From: Bacteroidales bacterium
GTDB taxonomy: Bacteria > Bacteroidota > Bacteroidia > Bacteroidales > VadinHA17
DNA length: 56,081 nt
Direction of reading: 5' to 3'
Assembly (NCBI GenBank): GCA_021157415.1
Contig: JAGGWN010000004.1
Span: 1 to 56,081, forward strand
The stretch's first letter is position 1. Each line of letters opens with the position of its first letter. This document shows positions 44,042 to 52,001 of this stretch, piece by piece. A program made the translations under genes and the position numbers. The notes beneath the pieces are model-generated. The model did no database searches. It was not told the origin of the DNA and saw only the letters and a program-made list of their open reading frames with translations.

Positions 44042-44608
44042 TTATCGTTTGTATTTTTTGGCAAAATCCGGTAATTCTTCTCCCGTACGTTCAATGATGG
44101 TTTCTCTGACGTCACGGGCATCCTCACGTCCGGGACGTTCCCAGAATTTCTCCCGGGCATAAGCTTCCGTGTCGAAATCACGCCGCATAGGGGGAGGTCC
44201 TTCCCAGTCTTCCAGCAAAAACTCTTCGGGAGCTTCCAGACCTGTGAATTCAATGCCGTACATCTCCTTCATCTCACGCTCGTACGTATTGGCCTGGCGC
44301 CAGATCATGTCCACATTGTCCATCACAGGGTTTTCACGTTCTACGCGTGTATGAACGAATATCTTGATCTTGTCGGTATAAGACCACACAATATATACGA
44401 TCTCAAATTCTTTTTCTTCCAGCCAGTCCACACAGGCGATGTGAGACAAGTGGTTATATCCCATCTCATCTTTCAGGAAAAAAAGGATGGCGGGGATTTC
44501 TTCTTTACCGATAAAGAAATCTACCCGGTTTCCGTCATGTTGCTGTGCAGTAACTTCCTTGAAGTGAGTTGTGATCTTTTCTATGACCGTTTTTTTTATC
44601 TCTTTCAT
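44042..44608 (-). CDS. NuoC/MbxK-like subunit of Mbx-type complex
   Basis: The 188-residue protein matches the 30-kDa complex I subunit family: HLSHIACVDW near residue 75, then FEIVYIVWSY, and ANTYEREMKEMYGIEFTGL in the family signature region, followed by a short C-terminal tail. It is a cytoplasmic-side subunit that packs on the NuoD- and NuoB-like subunits and binds no cofactor of its own. The gene lies 11 bp after the NuoB-like gene and directly abuts the NuoD-like gene, so expression in fixed ratio is likely. In true complex I the NuoC and NuoD parts may be fused; here they are separate, as in mbh/mbx loci. Confidence 0.9.
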   Translation of the reverse strand: MKEIKKTVIEKITTHFKEVTAQQHDGNRVDFFIGKEEIPAILFFLKDEMGYNHLSHIACVDWLEEKEFEIVYIVWSYTDKIKIFVHTRVERENPVMDNVDMIWRQANTYEREMKEMYGIEFTGLEAPEEFLLEDWEGPPPMRRDFDTEAYAREKFWERPGREDARDVRETIIERTGEELPDFAKKYKR

Positions 44609-44619
44609 ATTTTTTTCTC

Positions 44620-45165
44620 TTACCAGTTATATTCAGGCATGCGCCAGTTGGGTATGACGTTTTTCTGGTTGGCACGATACCACTCCAGGTTTTCTTTGTA
44701 TTTTTTTGCCCCGTCGGCTTTGCCGGCCTGGATCAGTTTCTGCAGTTTGGCAAAACCGGAGAGCACTGCTTCGGGCCGTGGCATACAGCCGTTGATATAG
44801 ATATCCACCGGCATATAACGGTCCAGTGCCTTGATCGTGTTGTAGGAATCCCAGTACATCCCTCCGTTGATGGTACAGGAGCCGAAACCGATGACATATT
44901 TGGGATCCTGCATTTGTTCATATACGCGGATGACACGTTTCAGGGTCTTGGTGGTGAGGTAGCCTGTAATCAGCAGCACATCGGCCTGACGAGGGGTAGC
45001 TGCTCCACGGACACCGAGCCGCTCGGCATCATACCGGGAGGTCATGGTGGGAGGGAGCTCAATGGCTCCGCAGCCGGTCCCGTATGCCAGTACCCATAAA
45101 GAATGCTGACGGGCAAAGTTCTGAATAATATCTACGATTTTTTGAGAGTTTTTATCGTTTATCAT
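44620..45165 (-). CDS. NuoB/MbxJ-like small subunit with only three cysteines
   Basis: The 181-residue protein is the homologue of complex I NuoB and hydrogenase small subunits. It should carry the [4Fe-4S] cluster nearest the active site. It has exactly three cysteines: C32 in GTGCGAIE, C97 in GFGSCTINGG and C127 in INGCMPRPE. Complex I has adjacent CC, and MBH-type hydrogenases have CxxC, at the first site; here glycine replaces the second residue. The cluster therefore has at most three cysteine ligands from this chain, leaving an open or foreign ligand. The gene lies between the NuoH-like (12-bp gap) and NuoC-like (11-bp gap) genes in mbx order (M, J, K). Confidence 0.92.
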   Translation of the reverse strand: MINDKNSQKIVDIIQNFARQHSLWVLAYGTGCGAIELPPTMTSRYDAERLGVRGAATPRQADVLLITGYLTTKTLKRVIRVYEQMQDPKYVIGFGSCTINGGMYWDSYNTIKALDRYMPVDIYINGCMPRPEAVLSGFAKLQKLIQAGKADGAKKYKENLEWYRANQKNVIPNWRMPEYNW

Positions 45166-45177
45166 CGCTTTTATTTT

Positions 45178-46089
45178 TTAAAAAAGTGCGGCCTGCAGTA
45201 TGGCCAATAATCCGAAAAATGAAGGCCATCCCCAGAACCAGCGGACTGATTGTTCTGTGCGATATCTCGGGCTGGTTATGCCGTAAAGCATGGGGATAAG
45301 ATATAGGGTAAATGTCTTGACAACCAATATAATAAGGTTATCTGCTCCTCCCATGAAAATATCTACATAGAGGGTGAGTTTGGCAAATGTAAAAACCGAT
45401 CCGGCAGACATCATCACAAAGAGGTATTTACCGCCGTTTTCCGACATCGGGCCGGAGGCCAGTTCCTGCGGAGCCCCGACAATATCAAAAGGAGCATAAC
45501 GGAACATCCCCAGCATGGCCATGACGGCAGCCAGAAAAGCAAACGGCGAGGAAAACATCAGCCAGCGGCCTGACTCAACCTGTACATTCATCAGATCAAC
45601 GATCGAAGTGGTTTTATACTGGATCATCAGGGCCACCAGAGCCATTACCCAGGGGATCTCAAAGCCGGCCATTTGGCTCAGTCCACGCGTAACCCCGATG
45701 GCGGAGTTGGGGTTTCCTGTCTGACCGGCCCCCAGTGCCATCCCCAGCGGCCCGAAAACCATAATGTACAACAGAAAAATCAGATCGCCCTGGAAATTCA
45801 GGTTGGGGAAAAACTTATTTCCATTCAGGATGGGTATGACCAATAAGGATACAACGGCCGTAACCATAATAAAAGCAGGTCCCATATGATGCATTACCCC
45901 ATGATGGATAGAGGTTTTCTTTGAATAAAGTTTAATGACATCGATAAAATTCTGGTACCAGGGCGGGCCGTACCGGTTCTGGACACGGGCCGTAATCTTC
46001 CGGTTCAGCCCCATGTAGGTAATCCCAACCGAGAACGCTACGACAAATGAAACAATCGCTCCCCATGTATAATACAAAATTTCTTTCAT
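45178..46089 (-). CDS. NuoH/MbxM-like membrane subunit
   Basis: The 303-residue integral membrane protein has about eight hydrophobic segments and the NuoH-family features of conserved acidic residues in loops (APFDIVGAPQELASG) and the NRYGPPWYQNFIDVIKLYSKK stretch near residue 40. It joins the redox arm (NuoB/D-like) to the antiporter-like ion-pumping arm. It lies where mbxM stands in the archaeal locus, directly before the NuoB-like gene and after the second antiporter subunit, with gaps of 12 and 14 bp. Confidence 0.92.
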   Translation of the reverse strand: MKEILYYTWGAIVSFVVAFSVGITYMGLNRKITARVQNRYGPPWYQNFIDVIKLYSKKTSIHHGVMHHMGPAFIMVTAVVSLLVIPILNGNKFFPNLNFQGDLIFLLYIMVFGPLGMALGAGQTGNPNSAIGVTRGLSQMAGFEIPWVMALVALMIQYKTTSIVDLMNVQVESGRWLMFSSPFAFLAAVMAMLGMFRYAPFDIVGAPQELASGPMSENGGKYLFVMMSAGSVFTFAKLTLYVDIFMGGADNLIILVVKTFTLYLIPMLYGITSPRYRTEQSVRWFWGWPSFFGLLAILQAALF

Positions 46090-46103
46090 TTTTCTATTTG
46101 TTT

Positions 46104-47954
46104 TTAACCGAACAGACTGTTTTTAAAGAGTAATAAAATGACAACAAAGACAATGACATAAATGGCATAAGTTTGTCCGTTGCCCGAATAAACTCTTCGG
46201 AGATAATCAAAGAAAGCTTCCATTCCCTGACCAAAACCCTGATAATAGGTCATCATACGTCTTTTCATGACCGGACATACAGCCCGCAGAAAAGGCTGGT
46301 AAAAACCTTCCGAGAAAGTCAGGTTTTCATGTTCCAGAGGTACTTCGCCGGATGAACTGATATCTTTTGTCGTGACATATCGGGTTTCCTTGAATCCTTT
46401 TACGGTGAGGATGATAAGGAAAAACAGAAATGTGCCTCCTATAGCGTACGCCAGCGGTCGCATCATGATCTGATTGCCCCATTCGTTGAACAACCCGGAC
46501 ATGCTCCAGAATGTGCCTGCAGTGGTGGAATATCCCAGAGTCTGCATCCCCAGGTCAATGGGTTTGAGGACGATGCCCGGAAAAACACCAAAGACCAGCA
46601 ACAGTGTGGCCATGATAATCATAGGCAGCACCATCAGGGCCGGAGCCTCTTTAACATGTTCCCATTCTTTCTCTTCCTGTCCCAGGAAGAAGCCGAAGAG
46701 AAATTTATAGCAATAAAGAAAGGCGGAGGTGGAGGCGAAGAAGATCGCGATCACCAGGATATAGTGGTTGCTGTTGATCAGGGACTCGTATAACATCCAT
46801 TTGCCGACAAAGCCGCCTAGGGGTGGAATCCCTGCCAGACCAATGATGGCCAGTAGGGAAGAAATAAACGTCCAGGGCATTTTCCGGATCAGACCGGTTA
46901 CTTCGGTGAATTTGGTGGTGCCGGTTTGTTTTTCAATGGCTCCGACGGCCATAAACAGGGTTGCTTTGAAGAGAGCGTGCATGACCGATAAGAACAAGGC
47001 CGAGAGCATGGCCAGTGGTGTGCCAACAGCCACCCCGGTGATGATGTAACCCAACTGGGCTACCGACGACCAGGCCAGCAGTTTGCGGGCATCATCCTGG
47101 GCAATGGCCCAGAGTGTGGCCATAATGGCCGTGATGGCTCCCAGCCAGGCTATGGTTTCTCTGAACCAGGTATCATCGGGCAGATAATTTACCATGGTGA
47201 CAAAGACCATGATCATCCCGTAAATCCCCATTTTGGACAAAGCCCCTGAGAAAACACTTGTATAGGCCATGGGTGAGTCGGCATAGGCATCGGGCGCCCA
47301 GACATGCAGTGGCATCATGGCGGCCTTTACGGTAAAAGCCGTCAGGAACAGGATGGGTAGCCAGATCTTATAAGCTGCCGGGAAAAACGGAAATGCCTGC
47401 ATCATGTCCGGGATCATCAGACTCTGTGTATGGGCATATACCATTACGATGGCCATCAGCATGGCATAGGCGCCGAGAGCACTGAAGATAATGTAATTGA
47501 TGCCGCTGCGCTGAACATTTTTCCCGTTGTAAATAACGATAAAATAAGAGGACCAGGTCATCATTTCCCAGAAAATAAAGAAAGAGACCAGATCATGACT
47601 CATCAGAATACCCATCATGGACATCAGACTGATGAGGAAATTGAAATAAAAATATCCCAGCCGTTCTTTTCCTTTCATATAGGAAACGGAATAGAAAGAA
47701 GCCATCACCCCCAATCCGAGAACGATCATTGAAAAAATCCGGCCGTAGGCGTTAATGCCCCATTGCAGGGACAAGCCGCTGATGGAAAAGTCAACCGTAT
47801 CCCCGGTATGGATTTTTGTGTAAAAGAGTACTGTGCTTGCCAGAACCGTCAATACGAAGAGGGTATCGCGTAACAGACCGGAAACTTTATGGGCCAGGAA
47901 GGTGAGGATAGCCCCTCCGAACATCAATGTGAACAATATATAGATCATATTCAT
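46104..47954 (-). CDS. Second MrpD/NuoM-like antiporter subunit (MbxH'-like)
   Basis: The 616-residue protein is a proton-conducting-transporter family member with about 14-16 hydrophobic segments. Ion-path residues are visible: the helix-5 glutamate in FFIFWEMMTWSSYF, lysines in FLTAFTVKAAMMPLHVWAPD and SGALSKMGIYG, and HALFKATLF further on. The C-terminal ~100 residues extend beyond MrpD size and contain a charged stretch plus a last helix, which may contact the NuoH-like subunit. Two MrpD-type subunits side by side are a hallmark of Mbx loci (H and H'), whereas Mrp antiporters have MrpA and MrpD. The upstream mrpD-like gene ends 12 bp before this one. Confidence 0.92.
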   Translation of the reverse strand: MNMIYILFTLMFGGAILTFLAHKVSGLLRDTLFVLTVLASTVLFYTKIHTGDTVDFSISGLSLQWGINAYGRIFSMIVLGLGVMASFYSVSYMKGKERLGYFYFNFLISLMSMMGILMSHDLVSFFIFWEMMTWSSYFIVIYNGKNVQRSGINYIIFSALGAYAMLMAIVMVYAHTQSLMIPDMMQAFPFFPAAYKIWLPILFLTAFTVKAAMMPLHVWAPDAYADSPMAYTSVFSGALSKMGIYGMIMVFVTMVNYLPDDTWFRETIAWLGAITAIMATLWAIAQDDARKLLAWSSVAQLGYIITGVAVGTPLAMLSALFLSVMHALFKATLFMAVGAIEKQTGTTKFTEVTGLIRKMPWTFISSLLAIIGLAGIPPLGGFVGKWMLYESLINSNHYILVIAIFFASTSAFLYCYKFLFGFFLGQEEKEWEHVKEAPALMVLPMIIMATLLLVFGVFPGIVLKPIDLGMQTLGYSTTAGTFWSMSGLFNEWGNQIMMRPLAYAIGGTFLFFLIILTVKGFKETRYVTTKDISSSGEVPLEHENLTFSEGFYQPFLRAVCPVMKRRMMTYYQGFGQGMEAFFDYLRRVYSGNGQTYAIYVIVFVVILLLFKNSLFG

Positions 47955-47966
47955 AATATCTTCAGC

Positions 47967-49460
47967 TTAGTGGGTTAGTAACTGTCCGGTGGATAAAACA
48001 TCCTGAATATATTTCCCTTTATCAAGCAACGCCTGCGATGCCTGGTGCAGGTATCCGGAGATCAGGTCCGGATAAAACCCGATGATCAGTATGATCACTC
48101 CTAGGGTAGCCATGGCGATGACCGCATTGACGGTAGGTTTTTTGGGTGTGATGTGAGATTCTTTTTTGTAAAAATAAATCCTGTTGATCACCCTGAAATA
48201 ATAAACCAGTTCAATAAGGCTTACCGAAAGTATTAGGGCGATTATTAACAGCATATTCGCATGGGCGGCTGCCGACATCATAAAGAATTTTCCCCAGAAG
48301 CCGGAGAAGGGTGGCATTCCTACGACGGCCAGAGCTCCCAGGGCAAAAAGAAAGGAGGTGACCGGTAAGAATTTACCCATGCCGTTGGTTTCGCTGATAT
48401 ATTTATCTGCAGAATTATAAACCAGGTAGCTGCCGGAAAGGAAAAGCAGTGATTTGCCGATCGCATGATTGATAAGCAGGAACATGGCGGCAAAAATACC
48501 TTCTTCCGTTCCTATACCGAAAGCGACAAGCACGAGCCCCATCTGTCCCAGACTGGAATAGGCCAGCATACGTTTCAGACGATCTTGTCTGATGGCGGCC
48601 ATCTCGGAGATGATCATGGTGGTAAGGCCGATCACGATCAGGAACTGATGGGTACCGGATACGTCGAACAACGTGAAGATTATGCGTATCAGTGCGTAAA
48701 CGCCCGCTTTTACCACGATACCTGCAAAGGCGGCACCCACCGGACCGGGAGCCTGTGCATAGGCGTCAGGGACCCAGCCGTTTAGGGGGAAAATCTCCGC
48801 CTCAATGCCCAGGCCAACGATGAAGAAAATCACAGCCAGTATCTTGAACTCCGGTTTCATCAGATGAGCTTTGGAGGCGATGTCGGCCATGTTCAGGGTG
48901 CCCAGCTGCGAATAGATCAGGATGATAGCCAGCAACAGGAACATGGAAGAGAGGGATCCTACCATCAGATATTTAAAGGAGGCCTCGGCACTGTCCCTGT
49001 GTTTGTAAAAAGCAGTCAGGGCATAGGCTGAGATGCTGGTGATCTCTATGAAGACAAACTGGTTGAAAATATCACCGGTGAGTACGATGCCTACCGAACC
49101 GGTCACCAGCATCATGAAAAGAATAAAGTATTTCTTGGCTTCTTCAAAGTCAACGTTTTTGAAGCGATAGCTGTAAATCCAGATGATGAATCCCATCAGG
49201 ATCATGAGGGTGGCCAGTATGCCCGTGAAAGGGCTGAAGACCAGGTTGATTCCCCACGGGGGCTTCCATCCGGCGAGAATTTCCACAATGGTTCCGGTAT
49301 GCATCACTTGTTCCAACAGGGTGATTGCCAGTACCAGCATGTATAACAAGACCAATCCGGGAAGAATACGAATGGATTCTTTCCATACCATCCCCAGCAA
49401 AGGGATCAGAAATGCCGCCAGTAACGGAACCGCGATAAATAATACAGGACTTCCTACCAT
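47967..49460 (-). CDS. mrpD: MrpD/MbxH-like antiporter subunit
   Basis: The 497-residue membrane protein has the MrpD/NuoN length and key charged residues: glutamate in FVFIEITSISAYALTAFYKH, lysine in GIVVKAGVYALIRI and NHAIGKSLLFLSGSYLVYN. It would carry protons or Na+ across the membrane in step with electron flow. Its ATG overlaps the end of the MrpC-like gene by 7 bp. The next gene, the second antiporter subunit, starts 12 bp after its stop. Confidence 0.92.
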   Translation of the reverse strand: MVGSPVLFIAVPLLAAFLIPLLGMVWKESIRILPGLVLLYMLVLAITLLEQVMHTGTIVEILAGWKPPWGINLVFSPFTGILATLMILMGFIIWIYSYRFKNVDFEEAKKYFILFMMLVTGSVGIVLTGDIFNQFVFIEITSISAYALTAFYKHRDSAEASFKYLMVGSLSSMFLLLAIILIYSQLGTLNMADIASKAHLMKPEFKILAVIFFIVGLGIEAEIFPLNGWVPDAYAQAPGPVGAAFAGIVVKAGVYALIRIIFTLFDVSGTHQFLIVIGLTTMIISEMAAIRQDRLKRMLAYSSLGQMGLVLVAFGIGTEEGIFAAMFLLINHAIGKSLLFLSGSYLVYNSADKYISETNGMGKFLPVTSFLFALGALAVVGMPPFSGFWGKFFMMSAAAHANMLLIIALILSVSLIELVYYFRVINRIYFYKKESHITPKKPTVNAVIAMATLGVIILIIGFYPDLISGYLHQASQALLDKGKYIQDVLSTGQLLTH

Positions 49461-49867
49461 TTCAGATTTTTTATTTCGTCAATATTCAATGTTTGATGAT
49501 GCCGGTACAACCGGATGACCAGAGAAAGGGCTACGGCAGTTACCCCGAAGCCGATCACGATGGCTGTCAGCACCAGAGCCTGGGGCACAGGGTCCACCAT
49601 CCCTTCACTCAGTTTTTTAATATTCTCCAGTGTGAGTGGCATGTCTTTCACCAGTGCCGGTGAAAAAATAGGGGCTGTTCCCGAGGTGATATAACCGATG
49701 GAGATCAGCAGCAGGTTTATGCCCGAATCGAATATAGAGAGGCCTATGACAACCTTGATCAGGGATTTTTTCACCAATGCTCCGTACAGTCCGATCATGA
49801 TGACAAGAATGGCCGTGATAAAAAACGAGTATTCAACAATTTTCAGGTCAAAAAGCGTAAAATTCAT
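49454..49867 (-). CDS. mrpC: MrpC/NuoK/MbxG-like subunit
   Basis: The 137-residue membrane protein has three hydrophobic segments and the MrpC/NuoK pattern, including VIGLSIFDSGINLLLISIGY and QALVLTAIVIGFGVTAVALS. The first pattern lies in the second helix, the second in the third. In Mrp and Mbx complexes this subunit supports the ion path between MrpB-like and MrpD-like subunits. It overlaps the MrpD-like gene by 7 bp and starts 5 bp after the MrpB-like gene. Confidence 0.92.
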   Translation of the reverse strand: MNFTLFDLKIVEYSFFITAILVIMIGLYGALVKKSLIKVVIGLSIFDSGINLLLISIGYITSGTAPIFSPALVKDMPLTLENIKKLSEGMVDPVPQALVLTAIVIGFGVTAVALSLVIRLYRHHQTLNIDEIKNLKW

Positions 49868-49872
49868 TTTTT

Positions 49873-50574
49873 TTAATCTTTTTCGTTCAGTGCAGTATAG
49901 ATCAAACCGGTCAGCTCGGCGCCTACTTTGAAGCCGACGGCAATGTAAATGATCGGGATAATGCCTCCGCTTAACAGATCGTTCAGGGATCCGTTGGGCA
50001 GAAAATCCTGCAGGAAAGAACCTCCGTGGAGCATTCCCAGCAGTCCGATGGTGGCAAAAGTGATACCGGCCAGGGATTCAACCACTGAAAGTACGACGTG
50101 GCTGACGGTATAATCAGCATAAGCCATCAACATGAGCAGGAATCCGGTGGCGATGATCACCCCTCCCTGGAACCCTCCGCCCGGCGTCAGGTGACCGTGG
50201 ATGAACACGTAAGCACCTAACAGGATAATAGCCGGGAACAACAAGCGGGAACCGGTGGTTACGATACGGCTGCCGGAGAACAGGACCGTTCTTTCACCCA
50301 ACTGGTGTCTTCCTTTATATAATATACTTCCCATGGCTGTGGTAGCCAGGAAAAGCACCGTGACCTCCCCCAGAGTATCAAAGCCCCTGAAATTGACTAC
50401 AATGGCTGTAACTGTATTGGCTACCTGTAATTTTATGGGGGAAGTAATCAGATAAAAATCTTTTACCCCCTGCTGGAAAAACTGTCTTCCGAAGTCCAGC
50501 TTAAACAAAACTTCGGCCAGATAAACCCCGAAAACCGCCAGCAACGAGATTACCAAAATCTTTTTCATTTTCAT
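49873..50574 (-). CDS. mrpB: MrpB-like subunit with MbhE-like N-terminal part (MbxF-like)
   Basis: The 233-residue membrane protein joins two parts. Residues 1-90 contain FRGFDTLGEVTVLFLATTAMG, typical of the last portion of MrpA (MbhE). Residues ~100-230 are MrpB/MnhB-like, with FIHGHLTPGGGFQGGVIIATG and a C-terminal FKVGAELTGLIY. In MBH these are separate subunits E and F; Mbx loci have only F, so a joined form fits the Mbx type. The start overlaps the DUF4040 gene by 4 bp (ATGA), and the MrpC-like gene follows after 5 bp. Confidence 0.9.
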   Translation of the reverse strand: MKMKKILVISLLAVFGVYLAEVLFKLDFGRQFFQQGVKDFYLITSPIKLQVANTVTAIVVNFRGFDTLGEVTVLFLATTAMGSILYKGRHQLGERTVLFSGSRIVTTGSRLLFPAIILLGAYVFIHGHLTPGGGFQGGVIIATGFLLMLMAYADYTVSHVVLSVVESLAGITFATIGLLGMLHGGSFLQDFLPNGSLNDLLSGGIIPIIYIAVGFKVGAELTGLIYTALNEKD

Positions 50575-50858
50575 TTTGCCTCAGTTTTTGAAGGTTTCTT
50601 TTGATATACTTCATCTTCAAACCGTACCGTATTCTTGATAGTAATGATAAAAATGATGGTTGTCAAAGCCACACCGATGGCTGCTTCTGTCAGAGCCACA
50701 TCCGGAGCCTGCAGCAACAGGAACAGGATAGACAACACCAGACTGATCAGGCCTGTTCCGATCACGGCATACAACAGGTCTTTTTGCACAATGGAATAAA
50801 TGGCTGCGCCGATCATGAGCAGCAACAGGAAAAATATTAAAATAAGATAATAGATCAT
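50571..50858 (-). CDS. DUF4040 subunit (MbhD/MbxD-like, MrpA C-terminal fragment)
   Basis: The 95-residue protein has three membrane helices and the DUF4040 pattern, with DLLYAVIGTGLISLVLSILF and APDVALTEAAIGVALTTIIF. The conserved glutamate in LTEAAIG lies in the third helix. In Mrp antiporters this stretch is the C-terminal part of MrpA; here, as in MBH and Mbx, it stands alone. It overlaps both neighbours by 4 bp, indicating translational coupling. Confidence 0.92.
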   Translation of the reverse strand: MIYYLILIFFLLLLMIGAAIYSIVQKDLLYAVIGTGLISLVLSILFLLLQAPDVALTEAAIGVALTTIIFIITIKNTVRFEDEVYQKKPSKTEAK

Positions 50859-51211
50859 GCGGTTTCCTCCTCTTCTTTTTGATAGACTTCCCGGTATTTG
50901 TCATACTCTTTTCCGCCTTTCAGATAGGGATAGTTTTTTCGTTTGTAGTTGGCCCGTGCCAGGGCATGAGAACTGATGGGGTTGGATAAAGCAATAAAGA
51001 TGACCAATACCAATGTTTTGATAAACCAGTCGGGTTCGAGCAAACCCACGCTGAGGATAACGCTCATGCCTCCCAGGGTGGTTGCTTTGGTTCCGGCTTG
51101 CAGCCGGTTGTAAGTGTCGGGCATGCGAAAAATACCCAGTCCGCCGAGGAACAGGAAAATACTCCCGATCAGGAGCAATCCCATTCCGATAATTTCGAGA
51201 ATCTGATTCAT
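50855..51211 (-). CDS. mrpG: MrpG/MbxC-like subunit
   Basis: The 118-residue protein has three hydrophobic segments and the MrpG signature LGIFRMPDTYNRLQAGTKAT around residues 26-45. A charged tail of about 35 residues follows. It is a small structural subunit of Mrp-type sodium/proton antiporters and of the Mbh/Mbx membrane arm. It overlaps the MrpF- and DUF4040-encoding neighbours by 4 bp on each side. Confidence 0.93.
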   Translation of the reverse strand: MNQILEIIGMGLLLIGSIFLFLGGLGIFRMPDTYNRLQAGTKATTLGGMSVILSVGLLEPDWFIKTLVLVIFIALSNPISSHALARANYKRKNYPYLKGGKEYDKYREVYQKEEEETA

Positions 51212-51468
51212 AATGCGCCCTCCAGATATCTTGCAATGACCAGTACCCCGATAAAACCCAGCACACCGTAAACCAGGGCAATGTCAATGTAAATGTAACG
51301 GTTGAAAATAAAAGAGAGTAATGCCAACAAAGCCATGGCAATGGTGGTAAGTGTATCCAGTGCCACGGTACGGTCGGCAGCCGTCGGTCCGAAAATGAAC
51401 CGGAGTGTTGAGAAGAAAATCCCCGTGAAAATGAAACCTAATGAGATATAAATGATAATTTGTAACAT
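51208..51468 (-). CDS. mrpF: MrpF/MbxB-like subunit
   Basis: The 86-residue protein has three membrane helices and the MrpF core FGPTAADRTVALDTLTTIAM, with an aspartate in the second helix. It belongs to the small-subunit part of the Mrp-like arm. It starts 2 bp after the MrpE-like gene and overlaps the MrpG-like gene by 4 bp. Its length is normal for the family. Confidence 0.93.
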   Translation of the reverse strand: MLQIIIYISLGFIFTGIFFSTLRFIFGPTAADRTVALDTLTTIAMALLALLSFIFNRYIYIDIALVYGVLGFIGVLVIARYLEGAL

Positions 51469-51470
51469 GA

Positions 51471-51983
51471 TCAGAATATTTTTAACAGGATCTTTTCAAA
51501 TTGTTCTGCAATGTCTTTATGGACTTCTTCCGGATCGAGTGATTTTACATCAATCCAATGAATATAATAGGTATCGTCGATGATATCCACGCTCAGGGTG
51601 CCCGGGGTAAGGGTGATGCTGTTGGCCAGTACCATCTTGGCAAAATCAGAAGTTAGTTTGGTTTTAAACTTAACAATCCCCGGATTGATAGGCAGTTTTG
51701 GTGAAATTACCCGGCGTGCCACATCCAGGTTGGCAGTGATCAGCGCCCAGAGAAAAACAAAAAAATAGATAAAAATGTAAAATAATTTTACTGGTGAGAA
51801 AATACTGAAATCACAGCAGGTAAAGAAACGGCTTGTGAACAAAGCGATCAGAAAAGCTGTGATCAGACCGGTGATCACTTCCTGGACAGCCAGGGTGCTG
51901 GTGAACATCAGCCAGACCACAAACAGGATCAGCCAGCTCATGACAAAGCGGGTGAATTTACCAGGAGAGGTTATTTTTTCCAT
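51471..51983 (-). CDS. mrpE: MrpE/MbxA-like subunit
   Basis: The 170-residue protein has two or three N-terminal membrane helices (to about residue 85) and the MrpE cytoplasmic domain: RRVISPKLPINPGIV, then LANSITLTPGTLSVDI. It is the first subunit of the Mrp-like arm. It starts 18 bp after the stop of the dihydroorotate-dehydrogenase-like gene, so the flavoprotein and the complex are likely on one transcript. MrpE-first order is that of archaeal mbh and mbx loci. Confidence 0.93.
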   Translation of the reverse strand: MEKITSPGKFTRFVMSWLILFVVWLMFTSTLAVQEVITGLITAFLIALFTSRFFTCCDFSIFSPVKLFYIFIYFFVFLWALITANLDVARRVISPKLPINPGIVKFKTKLTSDFAKMVLANSITLTPGTLSVDIIDDTYYIHWIDVKSLDPEEVHKDIAEQFEKILLKIF

Positions 51984-52001
51984 AGCAGGTTATAAAAAAG
52001 A

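Noticed and set aside
41111-51983. Annotation of the operon as a [NiFe] hydrogenase (MBH) or as complex I
   Set aside because: The NuoD-like subunit lacks one of the four NiFe-binding cysteines, no hydrogenase maturation gene is present, and NuoE, F and G are absent while Mrp-type subunits are present.
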